NCBI GenBank assembly: GCA_950096985.1
Contig: CATNBA010000010.1
Location: 1-61,499, forward strand
Direction of reading: 5' to 3'
Source: an uncultured Candidatus Melainabacteria bacterium
GTDB lineage: Bacteria; Cyanobacteriota; Vampirovibrionia; Gastranaerophilales; Gastranaerophilaceae
DNA length: 61,499 bases
The position numbers were made by a program, and so were the translations under genes. Under the pieces are notes generated by a model that ran no database searches, was not told the origin of the DNA, and saw nothing but the letters and a program-made list of their open reading frames with translations. Below, piece after piece: positions 11,701-18,711 of this stretch; position 1 is the stretch's first letter, and the number at the start of each line of letters is the position of its first letter.

Positions 11701-12562
11701 ATTCGAAAGACAAAAAACAGGCGACATCGTACAAGGTTTGCCAAGGGTTGAAGAACTTCTTGAAGGTCGCAAACCTAAAGATTGTGCAATACTTGCAGAA
11801 GATGACGGCGTTGCTGAAATCGTTACAGATGAAGATCTTCCAAGACTTTATATCGTTAACGATAACGGCAGAACTGAAATCAAATACGCAATTGATGCTA
11901 ACATCATTGTTCAAAACAAACAAAAAATTACAAAAGGTCAGCCTTTAACAAGCGGTCCTTTGAACCCTCACGATGTTATCAGACTTTGCGGACCGGAAGC
12001 TGCACAACAGTATCTTGTAGACGAAGTTCAACGCGTATACCGTTCACAAGGTGTAGAAATTGCAGACAAACACGTTGAAATCATCGTAAGACAAATGACT
12101 AAAAAAGTTAAAATTGTTGATGCCGGTGATACAACATTGTTACCTGGTGAACTTGTTGAATTGCAGACATTTGAAAAAGAAAACAGCGAAGTTCAAGAAA
12201 AAGGCGGAGAACCTGCAACTTGTGAATATATGTTGTTAGGTATCACAAAAGCTTCATTGAACACAGAATCATTCATTTCTGCAGCTTCATTCCAAGAAAC
12301 AACAAGAATCTTGACAGAAGCAGCTGTTGACGGTAAGAAAGACTTGTTACGCGGATTAAAAGAAAACGTAATTATCGGTCGTTTAATCCCTGCAGGTACA
12401 GGTTTCCACCACTTGTCAAATGCAAATGAAGAAAAAGAACGTGAAGAAAGAAAACGTGCAGTAGCTCAACGAAATCAAGCTCGTAAACCATCTGCGATTT
12501 TGGAAGAAATCGAAGGAATGTTTGGTGCTCCTGATTTTCAGTTAGGTGAAGACGAAGAATAA
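8705..12562 (+). CDS. rpoC2: RNA polymerase beta prime subunit (C-terminal part)
   Basis: The 1285-aa protein completes beta prime. It has the second zinc cluster (Cys near residues 222, 295, 302 and 305) and GARGNLSQVSQLVGMRG, and the trigger-loop start GEPGTQLTMRTFHTGG near residues 330-345. The trigger loop resumes only near residue 1007 (IVQGLPRVEELLEGR). The roughly 660 intervening residues look like repeated sandwich-barrel hybrid motifs, the large SI3 insertion known from cyanobacterial RpoC2. An Asp-rich linker lies inside it near residues 735-765. A GGAAAT ribosome site precedes the ATG and a strong terminator follows. Confidence 0.97.
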   Translation: METTYNHGKKTVDYINKQMDKKGLNNLLSQMYLEFGGAKTAELANSLKNLGYRYATKSGTTISIADLQVPEIKKEMLKEAEKEIEKSTNRYLKGEITEVERYTKVIDTWSETTAKLTAQVVENFDRLNPVYMMAFSGARGNLSQVSQLVGMRGLMADAQGQIIDLPIKSNFKEGLSVTEYIISSYGARKGLVDTALKTADSGYLTRRLVDVAQDVIIRADDCHTTKAIDMKPIMDGDNVIVPLVDRLLGRTIAEDIKDTDGTVLVKAGTTMDRNDVQKVKHLNLQELRVRSGLTCGLEYGICQKCYGWAMTTQKPVDIGEAIGIIAAQSIGEPGTQLTMRTFHTGGAVGVKDTMKEVIANIAGEVVSSVKTRELRTRHGDVVNISNYEADIEIKGAKKTEKYHIPAGSTVFFTNGMNVEKGFKLAQYEPASQGSGSRLTEKATKDITSDLSGEVLYEDFVADEKKDRQGNISRTTNKQGIIWVLGGDVYNLPGGSKVLVEDGQKIKEGEKLAETLTISEHGGEVRFGEDLVIEDVKFEGKNIKKIVQGKELTIVIASLMPENASFEQTKKEQIWTVDKTGEKYIVKAPVDTTVENGMIIAELIDDECSVASSGEIRYVDVEVDENQIITKPGKVVFIPEEIHQINKDSSLKMVDNGTFVTAGTEVVKDVYCHIDGIVEFKEYNDIIHEITIRPGEVHHLPSVSELKVDEGEVIKKGTVIAEGIKAKETSIVTIMDSSMDDIDIDDLDEELDTSLSLDEDSISNQPIQILVRPVQVLEVEQKNVSIKFNTSDDLIDIVPVTQLQYKDGARVRNLDGSTITRTSLVLQMQGYLSHLKGMVELDETNTLKIVVLENLIVRREFEGNSKLMSSLQTELLVKDGQTIDPKTPVAKTQVLAINDGIAAINENREDARRLLLTSAAYETVIPVKGISSVKKGDFVRLDSVIAESGEKSTVSGMVSAVNKGEITIRNGRPYLISPGTMLQVEAGALVLRGDIIATLVFERQKTGDIVQGLPRVEELLEGRKPKDCAILAEDDGVAEIVTDEDLPRLYIVNDNGRTEIKYAIDANIIVQNKQKITKGQPLTSGPLNPHDVIRLCGPEAAQQYLVDEVQRVYRSQGVEIADKHVEIIVRQMTKKVKIVDAGDTTLLPGELVELQTFEKENSEVQEKGGEPATCEYMLLGITKASLNTESFISAASFQETTRILTEAAVDGKKDLLRGLKENVIIGRLIPAGTGFHHLSNANEEKEREERKRAVAQRNQARKPSAILEEIEGMFGAPDFQLGEDEE

Positions 12563-12580
12563 TTCATAAATTACACACAC

Positions 12581-12612
12581 AAAACGACCTCTTTTCAAGA
12601 GGTCGTTTTTAT
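12581..12612 (+). terminator. Rho-independent terminator of the rpo operon
   Basis: ACGACCTCTT (12584-12593) pairs with AAGAGGTCGT (12597-12606) around a TTC loop, followed by TTTT. It lies 21 nt past the rpoC2 stop. Confidence 0.92.
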
Positions 12613-12697
12613 TTATAAACTAATTTCTAAATATAACAGTTGATTTGTCAAAAGTTATACTTAAACCAGCCGTATTATATTATGAAAGGAATTATTT

Positions 12698-12862
12698 ATG
12701 GCTAGAATTATTGAAGGTGAACGAAGAATAATAAAAATGTCTGTGGATGATGTATTAAACATTGTAAGAGAATATCAGTCAATATGCCACAAATCTTGTT
12801 GTTATGAGCATACAAGAGAACTTTTATCAAAAGCAGATTTTTATATACCTGAGGATAAATAA
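12698..12862 (+). CDS. Small protein of unknown function (54 aa)
   Basis: A 54-codon frame begins at ATG 12698 with a GAAAGGA ribosome site 8 nt upstream. It encodes a soluble, charged protein (starts MARIIEGERR, ends FYIPEDK) with three cysteines in CHKSCC. It is not recognised. The clear ribosome site, the position after a terminator, and natural codon use support it as a real gene. The CxxxCC spacing could bind a metal, but that is speculation. Confidence 0.55.
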   Translation: MARIIEGERRIIKMSVDDVLNIVREYQSICHKSCCYEHTRELLSKADFYIPEDK

Positions 12863-12982
12863 AATATTGCCTAATCGGGGTTTTGAAAAATTCCTTTTTA
12901 GTTTATGATAATACTACACCAACGGCAGTTGTGAATATTATACAAAACTGGTGGCGTGGTGAAAAAAGAAAGGAATTCTTTT

Positions 12983-13369
12983 ATGAAAAAAAATCTTATT
13001 ATTATTTCGTTAATTTTTGCATTACCACTCTTGGCATACTGGATGATTACTGCATCAAATACAACAACTGCCAAAACAATTGAAGCCGGCAAACCGCAAG
13101 TAATCAAATTCACATCTGCAATGTGTCTTGACTGCCAGACTATGAACAAAATATTTAAAGAAATTTTTCCTAAATACGAGGGAAAAATAACTTTGACTGA
13201 AATTCAAGTTCAGGATAATAATTCATTTAATCAGGAACAAATTAAAAAATATAACGTAACACTTGTTCCTACAATTATATTATTGAACTCTCAAGGGAAA
13301 CAAGTTAAAAAACTTGAGGGAGAAGTGCCTAAAGATACTATGGACAATTATTTAAAAGGACTTGAATAA
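12983..13369 (+). CDS. Membrane-anchored thioredoxin-like protein
   Basis: This 128-aa protein has an N-terminal hydrophobic anchor (about residues 4-23) and then a thioredoxin fold with the active-site motif CLDC (MCLDCQTM) in place of the usual CGPC. The region around TLVPTIILLNSQG contains the expected cis-proline position. It should exchange disulfides on the outer face of the membrane. The ATG at 12983 is preferred because AAAGGAA precedes it by about 7 nt. The stop overlaps the next ATG by one base (TAATG), so it is translationally coupled to the CcdA-like partner, which would supply electrons. Confidence 0.85.
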   Translation: MKKNLIIISLIFALPLLAYWMITASNTTTAKTIEAGKPQVIKFTSAMCLDCQTMNKIFKEIFPKYEGKITLTEIQVQDNNSFNQEQIKKYNVTLVPTIILLNSQGKQVKKLEGEVPKDTMDNYLKGLE

Positions 13370-14073
13370 TGGAAAATTACATGAATTTGTTTACCCAGCA
13401 GGGTAGTTTACCGTTGTTATTTGCATTATCATTTTTTGGTGGGCTTGTGGCATCAATGTCACCTTGCTCGCTAGCGATGTTACCCATTATTGTTGGTTAT
13501 GTCGGAGGATATTCTGATGCAAAACCCTTGAGAACATTTATTCAAATGTTATTTTTTGTATTAGGAACAGCAATAGTATTTTCTGCCATTGGCATAATAT
13601 GTGCAATTACCGGCAAAGTTTTTGTATCATTTGCTGGCGGTTATTTCGGTATAGTTCTTGCTGGCATAATTCTTGTAATGGGCTTAAAACTTTTAGGAGT
13701 ACTTGATTTTGAATTACCTGTTGTAATTAAAGAAATGCCAAAAAATGACGGCACAAATACATTTTTGTATCCTGTAATATTGGGTGGTGTTTTTGCCTTG
13801 GCAGGAAGCCCTTGTTCAACACCGATTTTAGCAGGTATAATGGCATTTGCATCACTTTCTGCAAGCATTGCACAGGCTATTATTATGCTTTTCTTGTTTT
13901 CTTTAGGACAAGGTGTAATCATAATTTTAGCAGGATTTTTAACCTCACATCTTAAAAACTGGAAAGGTTTTTACAAATTCTCTGACTGGCTTCTAAAAAT
14001 CAGCGGTGCGCTTTTAACCTTGGCAGGTTTGTATATTTTATATAAGATTTTTGCTCCGCTTATTGTAAAATAG
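13369..14073 (+). CDS. ccdA: CcdA/DsbD-type thiol electron transporter
   Basis: The 234-aa protein has six hydrophobic segments and the two conserved cysteine sites of the CcdA family: SPCSLAMLP in the first helix and GSPCSTPIL in the fourth. The family carries reducing equivalents from cytoplasmic thioredoxin across the membrane. Here the acceptor is very likely the thioredoxin-like protein encoded one base upstream. No cytochrome c genes are in the window, so the pair may serve general disulfide reduction outside the membrane. Confidence 0.9.
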   Translation: MENYMNLFTQQGSLPLLFALSFFGGLVASMSPCSLAMLPIIVGYVGGYSDAKPLRTFIQMLFFVLGTAIVFSAIGIICAITGKVFVSFAGGYFGIVLAGIILVMGLKLLGVLDFELPVVIKEMPKNDGTNTFLYPVILGGVFALAGSPCSTPILAGIMAFASLSASIAQAIIMLFLFSLGQGVIIILAGFLTSHLKNWKGFYKFSDWLLKISGALLTLAGLYILYKIFAPLIVK

Positions 14074-14115
14074 ATATAAATGCGTTAAAATCATTGTATC
14101 TATAGGAGAGTAAAA

Positions 14116-14577
14116 ATGAAAACATACGAAGGGCAGTTAGTTGCAGGGAATGAAAAGTTCTGTATTATTTTATCAAGATTTAATGATTTTATCGGCTCTA
14201 AGCTTTTAGATGGCGCAATAGATGAACTTAAACGCCATGGAGTATCTGATGATAACATTGATATTGTAAGAGTTCCGGGCGCTTTTGAAATCCCTTTAAC
14301 AGCACAAAAATTTGCCCAATCACAAAAATACAATGCAATTATTACTCTTGGGGCGGTAATTAAAGGCTCAACTTCTCATTACGATTATGTATGCGCTGAA
14401 GTTTCGAAAGGTGTTGCTCAGGTAAGCCTGCAAACAGGTATCCCTGTAATTTTTGGTGTGCTTACAACAGATAATATTGAACAGGCTATCGAAAGGGCCG
14501 GTACAAAAGCCGGCAACAAAGGCTCTGATGCTGCAAAATCAGCCATAGAAATGGCTAATCTTTTCAAATTGGTTTAG
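14116..14577 (+). CDS. ribH: 6,7-dimethyl-8-ribityllumazine synthase
   Basis: At 153 aa this matches lumazine synthase. It shows [15 protein letters not shown], the VPGAFEIP motif, [14 protein letters not shown] and [10 protein letters not shown], with the catalytic histidine in TSHYDYV. It condenses 5-amino-6-ribitylaminouracil with dihydroxybutanone phosphate in riboflavin synthesis and forms a hollow oligomer in the cytoplasm. GGAGAG lies 8 nt upstream of the ATG. No other rib genes are nearby. Confidence 0.97.
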   Translation: MKTYEGQLVAGNEKFCIILSRFNDFIGSKLLDGAIDELKRHGVSDDNIDIVRVPGAFEIPLTAQKFAQSQKYNAIITLGAVIKGSTSHYDYVCAEVSKGVAQVSLQTGIPVIFGVLTTDNIEQAIERAGTKAGNKGSDAAKSAIEMANLFKLV

Positions 14578-14607
14578 TGTTTATTAGTTTATATAAGGAT
14601 TAGAAAG

Positions 14608-15504
14608 ATGGCAGAAATTATTACAGAGTACCGAAACGACAATACAAAAGATATTGATATTCTTTCAACTGTCGAAATGGTTCGTAAAATGAATGAAGAG
14701 GACAGACTTGTCGCTCTCGCCGTTGAAGATGAAACCGAACATATCGCGCAAGGCATTGATATGATTGCAAAACAGTTTTTAAAAGGGGGCAGATTATTCT
14801 ATTTTGGAGCTGGAACATCAGGAAGATTAGGTATTTTGGATGCTTCAGAATGTCCCCCGACTTTCAGTGTACCTTCTGACATGGTGCAAGGTATTATTGC
14901 AGGTGGTGATACTGCATTCAGAACAGCTGTTGAAGGAGCTGAGGATAATTTTGAACAGGGTTATGAAGATGCAAAAATTCTAAAAGCAGATGATGTAGCT
15001 GTTGTCATATCAGCTAGCGGAAACCCAAAATATTTGTTAGGAGTTCTAAAAAGAGCAGATGAAACAAATTGCAGAACTATTGCAATTACCTGCAACTCAA
15101 AAGGAAAAATTGCGGATGAGGCAGGGTTAGTAATTTGTGCTGAAGTAGGTCCGGAAGTCATAGCAGGTTCAAGCCGTCTTAAAGCAGGTACTGCACAAAA
15201 AATGATTTTAAATATGCTTTCAACAGGTTCAATGATTAAAATAGGCAAGACATACGAGAATTTTATGATTGACCTTAAAGCTACTAACGAAAAACTTAAA
15301 GATAGAGCTATAAGAATTGTTGCTCAAATCGCCCAAGTATCACATAGTGATGCGTTATCAGCACTTTTAAAATGCGATTGGGAAATTAAAACAGCAATTG
15401 TTTCTATATCTATGAAACTTGATGTAGAGCAGTCAAGACTGGAATTAAGAAAACATGGCGGTGTACTTCGCAAACTTTTACATTTATATGAGGTAAGAAA
15501 ATGA
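14608..15504 (+). CDS. murQ: N-acetylmuramic acid 6-phosphate etherase
   Basis: The 298-aa protein has the SIS-domain features of MurQ: GAGTSGRLGILDASECPPTF and IAGGDTAFRTAVEGAED, plus the late GPEVIAGSSRLKAGTAQKM motif. It cleaves the lactyl ether of MurNAc-6-phosphate to give GlcNAc-6-phosphate and lactate during cell-wall recycling. The product would feed NagA, encoded at 47.1 kb. AAGGAT precedes the ATG. The stop overlaps the gpsA start (ATGA). Confidence 0.97.
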   Translation: MAEIITEYRNDNTKDIDILSTVEMVRKMNEEDRLVALAVEDETEHIAQGIDMIAKQFLKGGRLFYFGAGTSGRLGILDASECPPTFSVPSDMVQGIIAGGDTAFRTAVEGAEDNFEQGYEDAKILKADDVAVVISASGNPKYLLGVLKRADETNCRTIAITCNSKGKIADEAGLVICAEVGPEVIAGSSRLKAGTAQKMILNMLSTGSMIKIGKTYENFMIDLKATNEKLKDRAIRIVAQIAQVSHSDALSALLKCDWEIKTAIVSISMKLDVEQSRLELRKHGGVLRKLLHLYEVRK

Positions 15505-16502
15505 AATTAACAGTATTGGGAGCAGGATGCTGGGGTTTAACTTTAGCTTGGCTTTTAACAGATAACTTTGAAAAAATTACAGTTTGGGGACGCGAACAGG
15601 ATTTATCGGAAGATTTGATAAAAAATAAACATTGTTCAAAACCTCTTGAAGTACAACTTGACAATAAAATTGAAATTTCATCCGATTTAAAATCGGCAAT
15701 TTCAGATGCGGATATTATTCTTTCAGTTGTTGCAACATCAGGCACTCGTGATGTTTGCGAAAAGCTAAAAGAGGCAGGAATAAAATCCGAACAAGTTCTT
15801 GTAAACGCTTCAAAGGGTATTGAACTGCCTTCATTAATGAGAATGTCCGAGGTTATTAAAGATGTTCTGCCGGAACAAAAACTGGTAATCCTTTCAGGAC
15901 CTACACTTGCAAAAGAAGTTCTTGCTGGACTTCCCACAGCTGCTTGCGCTGCCTGTGAAGATATAAAAGTAGCAGAATTTGTACAAAAAGCATTAAATGT
16001 ACCGTCAAAATTTAGAATTTACACAAATACAGATGTTATAGGAGTTGAACTCGGCGGTTCATTGAAAAACGTAATTGCTATCGCATCAGGTTTTGCACAC
16101 ACTATGGGACTGGGTGATAACTGTGCTGGAACACTTTTAACGCGAGGTATGGCAGAAATTGTCCGGGTAAGTATTAATCTTGGAGCAAACCCGTCAACTT
16201 TATACGGATTATCAGGTATGGGCGATTTAATTGCAACCTGCTCAAGCCCAATGTCAAGAAATTATACTGTAGGCTCAATGCTTGCAAAAGGTAAAAAAAT
16301 TGATGATATTTTAGCGGAATTGGGCTCTGTTGCAGAAGGTGTTAAAACATCAAAAGCAATTTGCGAACTTGCAAAAAAACTTGACATTGAAGTACCTGTT
16401 TCAAGCGCAATATATGAGGCTGTTTATACAGATATTACACCTCAGGCACTATTGGAAAAACTTATGAATAGAAAGCTGAAAGAAGAAGAAAAATATGTAT
16501 AA
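15501..16502 (+). CDS. gpsA: NAD(P)-dependent glycerol-3-phosphate dehydrogenase
   Basis: This 333-aa enzyme begins with the Rossmann fingerprint GAGCWGLTLAWLL and contains VNASKGIE, LSGPTLAKEV, the catalytic lysine segment GGSLKNVIAIASG, and GLSGMGDLIATCSS. It reduces dihydroxyacetone phosphate to sn-glycerol 3-phosphate for phospholipid synthesis. Its start overlaps murQ by 4 nt and its end overlaps the RicT-like gene by 8 nt, so the three are probably co-translated. Confidence 0.97.
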   Translation: MKLTVLGAGCWGLTLAWLLTDNFEKITVWGREQDLSEDLIKNKHCSKPLEVQLDNKIEISSDLKSAISDADIILSVVATSGTRDVCEKLKEAGIKSEQVLVNASKGIELPSLMRMSEVIKDVLPEQKLVILSGPTLAKEVLAGLPTAACAACEDIKVAEFVQKALNVPSKFRIYTNTDVIGVELGGSLKNVIAIASGFAHTMGLGDNCAGTLLTRGMAEIVRVSINLGANPSTLYGLSGMGDLIATCSSPMSRNYTVGSMLAKGKKIDDILAELGSVAEGVKTSKAICELAKKLDIEVPVSSAIYEAVYTDITPQALLEKLMNRKLKEEEKYV

Positions 16503-17421
16503 ATTTGCCGTAAAATATTTGAAAAATACATTTTACCCGCTTGAAGTACCTGAAACTATTAAACTTGAAGATGGTCAAATGGTTCTTGCCAGAACAGAAA
16601 AAGGTGAAGAGGCATTAAAAGTTTTTTTGATTAATTCTGAAATCTCAAAAATATGGGATAAAAGTAAAAATAAGCCTGCTGCATTTCATGTTATAAGAGT
16701 ACTTTCTCAACGCGATTTGCAAACACTTGAAGATATAAAAAAAGAAGAAATTACGGCCTTCTTTAAGTGCAAAGCACTTGTCCAGCAGCATAAACTTAAT
16801 ATGAACCTTGTTCAGTGCAGAATAACATTTGACAGACGTAAAATTACATTCTACTATACAGCTCCTGAAAGAGTTGATTTCAGAGCATTATTAAAAGATT
16901 TAACACAGACTTTTACACGCGTAAGAATTGATTTGCGTCATATCGGAGTTCGTGATGAAACTTCCATAATGGAAGGATGCGGAGTATGCGGTAAAGAATT
17001 CTGTTGTTGTTCTTATTTACGTAAATTCGGCACAATTAACGTAAAACTCGCAAAAGATCAAGGTATGCCGATTGCTCCGGGAAAAATTTCAGGCACTTGC
17101 GGCAGATTATTATGTTGTTTGACCTATGAATATTCTAACTATATTGATGCTGCAAAAGGTATGCCGCCAATCGGGTCATCTGTAATGACACCTGACGGAC
17201 TTGGTAAAGTCTGCAATCTTCATTTTATGTGCGGTAAAGTATCGGTAAAAATGGAAGATGGTAAAACAAAAGAATTTGCCAAAGGTGATATCGAAATGGT
17301 TGATGCGGATGTTAACGTCGAAATTGATGTTCCTGTAATGAATACGTATTCAGATGACAGTGAAGGTATAGATATTAAACAGTTAGAAGATGATAAAAAC
17401 AGCTCAACAGGTAATGTTTAA
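16495..17421 (+). CDS. ricT: PSP1-domain protein (RicT/YaaT-like)
   Basis: The 308-aa protein has the PSP1 C-terminal domain with its cysteine clusters: GCGVCGKEFCCCSY near residues 160-175 and GTCGRLLCCLTYE near residues 200-212. In Bacillus subtilis the homologue RicT/YaaT forms the iron-sulfur Y-complex that modulates RNase Y. An RNase Y gene is present here at 38.95 kb, so a similar role is possible. The last 30 residues are acidic and low in complexity. It overlaps gpsA by 8 nt and converges tail to tail with the next gene (stop codons overlap). Confidence 0.85.
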   Translation: MYKFAVKYLKNTFYPLEVPETIKLEDGQMVLARTEKGEEALKVFLINSEISKIWDKSKNKPAAFHVIRVLSQRDLQTLEDIKKEEITAFFKCKALVQQHKLNMNLVQCRITFDRRKITFYYTAPERVDFRALLKDLTQTFTRVRIDLRHIGVRDETSIMEGCGVCGKEFCCCSYLRKFGTINVKLAKDQGMPIAPGKISGTCGRLLCCLTYEYSNYIDAAKGMPPIGSSVMTPDGLGKVCNLHFMCGKVSVKMEDGKTKEFAKGDIEMVDADVNVEIDVPVMNTYSDDSEGIDIKQLEDDKNSSTGNV

Positions 17422-17648
17422 AGCGATTGTTTCATAATTTGAAATATCTGTTCTAATGACATTTTAACATACACTTTATAAGTTTTATTAGTAAGAAGTT
17501 TTACTTCATAGCACTGATGATATTTTTTATCAGATTCCATAGATGCTACAGAACTAACAGCTTCATCATTTATTACCTTACGAAACTCAGACATAGTGAG
17601 TGGTTTCTTTCTTGTCAAAACTAAATCCAAATTCTTATTGCTACTCAT
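17418..17648 (-). CDS. Small basic protein of unknown function (76 aa)
   Basis: This 76-aa protein (MSSNKNLDLVL... IFQIMKQSL) is not recognised. It has no signal or membrane segment. It is supported by a near-ideal promoter whose predicted start point is the A of the ATG, with no ribosome site, which suggests a leaderless mRNA. Its stop overlaps the stop of the RicT-like gene. Confidence 0.6.
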   Translation of the reverse strand: MSSNKNLDLVLTRKKPLTMSEFRKVINDEAVSSVASMESDKKYHQCYEVKLLTNKTYKVYVKMSLEQIFQIMKQSL

Positions 17649-17654
17649 ATAATC

Positions 17655-17683
17655 ATTATATCGTATATTAAGAGTTATTTCAA
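17655..17683 (-). promoter_or_regulatory. Leaderless promoter of the 76-aa gene
   Basis: On the minus strand TTGAAA (17683-17678) and TATAAT (17660-17655) are 17 nt apart. The expected start point, 6-7 nt past the -10 box, falls on the ATG at 17648. Confidence 0.7.
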
Positions 17684-17695
17684 CCCTGCATATAT

Positions 17696-17724
17696 AAAAA
17701 AAGAGGTCAAAATGACCTCTTTTT
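17696..17724. terminator. Terminator, usable in both directions
   Basis: AAGAGGTCA (17701-17709) pairs with TGACCTCTT (17713-17721) around an AAA loop, flanked by an A-run on the left and a T-run on the right. On the minus strand it terminates directly after the stop of the 40-aa gene. Confidence 0.85.
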
Positions 17725-17845
17725 ATGCATTAAAAGTTTTGGTTGTTGTTATAATCTTTGGAACACCATTCTTTGCATACTGTTTCATTAATAAAGCCTC
17801 ACCTTTGTTAACCAAACTTTTACCTAATAAATTAATAAATGACAT
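17723..17845 (-). CDS. Small protein of unknown function (40 aa)
   Basis: A 40-codon frame runs from ATG 17845 to TAA 17723. It encodes MSFINLLGKSL... ending TTTKTFNA. GGGAAAGGTAG lies 7-13 nt before the ATG and the terminator hairpin begins immediately after the stop, so the layout start, stop, terminator is complete. It lies about 90 nt downstream of tRNA-Leu on the same strand and may share its transcript. The protein is basic with an amphipathic middle. Function is unknown. Confidence 0.55.
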   Translation of the reverse strand: MSFINLLGKSLVNKGEALLMKQYAKNGVPKIITTTKTFNA

Positions 17846-17933
17846 AAATATCTACCTTTCCCTCTTTTACACAATTATATACAGAGAACACATGATATAA
17901 ATTGCCAAATTTATTAAGAAATATTAAAACAAA

Positions 17934-18013
17934 TGTCGGGAAAGGGACTCGAACCCTCAAGGTTTCCCACATGAACCTGAATCATGCGCGTCTACCAATT
18001 TCGCCATCCCGAC
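17934..18013 (-). tRNA. tRNA-Leu, anticodon CAG
   Basis: Read on the minus strand, GTCGGGA (18013-18007) pairs with TCCCGAC (17941-17935) as the acceptor stem, with discriminator A at 17934 and no encoded CCA. The anticodon loop is TTCAGGT between CATGA and TCATG, giving anticodon CAG, which reads CUG. The T arm is GAGGG-TTCGAGT-CCCTT. The long variable region is typical of class II leucine tRNA. At 80 nt it is slightly short for this class. Confidence 0.95.
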
Positions 18014-18074
18014 ATATAAGCTCTATTCAATTTTCAAATTCACACCAACACCCAATGTGTCTATGTGCGTAGCA

Positions 18075-18674
18075 CTATCTTATTTTCCTAAAAAATTCAT
18101 CAGAAATCAACTGTGAATATTTATTCTTTTCACTTACCGAAATCAATAGTCTTTGTTCGCCATCTTTAACCTGCGCCACAGAAACAATTCCTCCTACATC
18201 ACCTATTGGAAGTTTCTTAACCCTTGCTTCAAATTTAACATATGGAACTTCTTTTCCATATGAATTCATTGTTCCATGCTTTGTTACTTTCAAATCTTCA
18301 ACAGAAATTGCCTGATATTTTATCTTGCTTAAAGCTTTTTGAAGCTTTTCTTCTGCCTTATCTGATTTAATATCCTCAACAGTTAAAACAGCTTTTTCTC
18401 CGCTATCAACAACAAACATTTTTTGTCCTGAAGCCTTATGCTCAGCAACAACCGCATTATATCCCAAAATACCCGCTGCTTTTTCAATTTCAAATTCATC
18501 GTTAATTTTTGAAAAATCACCAACTTTTTGAGCACGTTCGAGCATGACATCTTTTGACGGATTAAAATAATTATTTATTAAACCTGTAACCAATTCCTTA
18601 CCGCCCAGCGACAGAAAGCCGACTAATGCAAGAGTTAAAAGCACTGCTCTAAAAATATTTTTTAAACAACCCAT
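18075..18674 (-). CDS. Membrane-anchored or secreted protein of unknown function
   Basis: The 199-aa protein begins with a positively charged residue and a hydrophobic stretch (about residues 8-28), so it is secreted or anchored. The rest is soluble, with alternating charged and beta-like stretches, and matches no family that I recognise. A GAAGGAT ribosome site precedes ATG 18674. It is transcribed divergently from mutS, with only 37 nt between the two start codons, so the promoters must overlap. Confidence 0.7.
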   Translation of the reverse strand: MGCLKNIFRAVLLTLALVGFLSLGGKELVTGLINNYFNPSKDVMLERAQKVGDFSKINDEFEIEKAAGILGYNAVVAEHKASGQKMFVVDSGEKAVLTVEDIKSDKAEEKLQKALSKIKYQAISVEDLKVTKHGTMNSYGKEVPYVKFEARVKKLPIGDVGGIVSVAQVKDGEQRLLISVSEKNKYSQLISDEFFRKIR

Positions 18675-18711
18675 ATTGAAATCCTTCTCATGTTATATTA
18701 TTATTATAACT

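Noticed and set aside
11676..11948. 90-aa plus-strand frame inside rpoC2
   Set aside because: It lies wholly inside rpoC2 in another frame, has no ribosome site and no recognisable product.
17712..17900. 62-aa plus-strand frame after the terminator
   Set aside because: It begins within the terminator stem and is antisense to the better supported 40-aa minus-strand gene.
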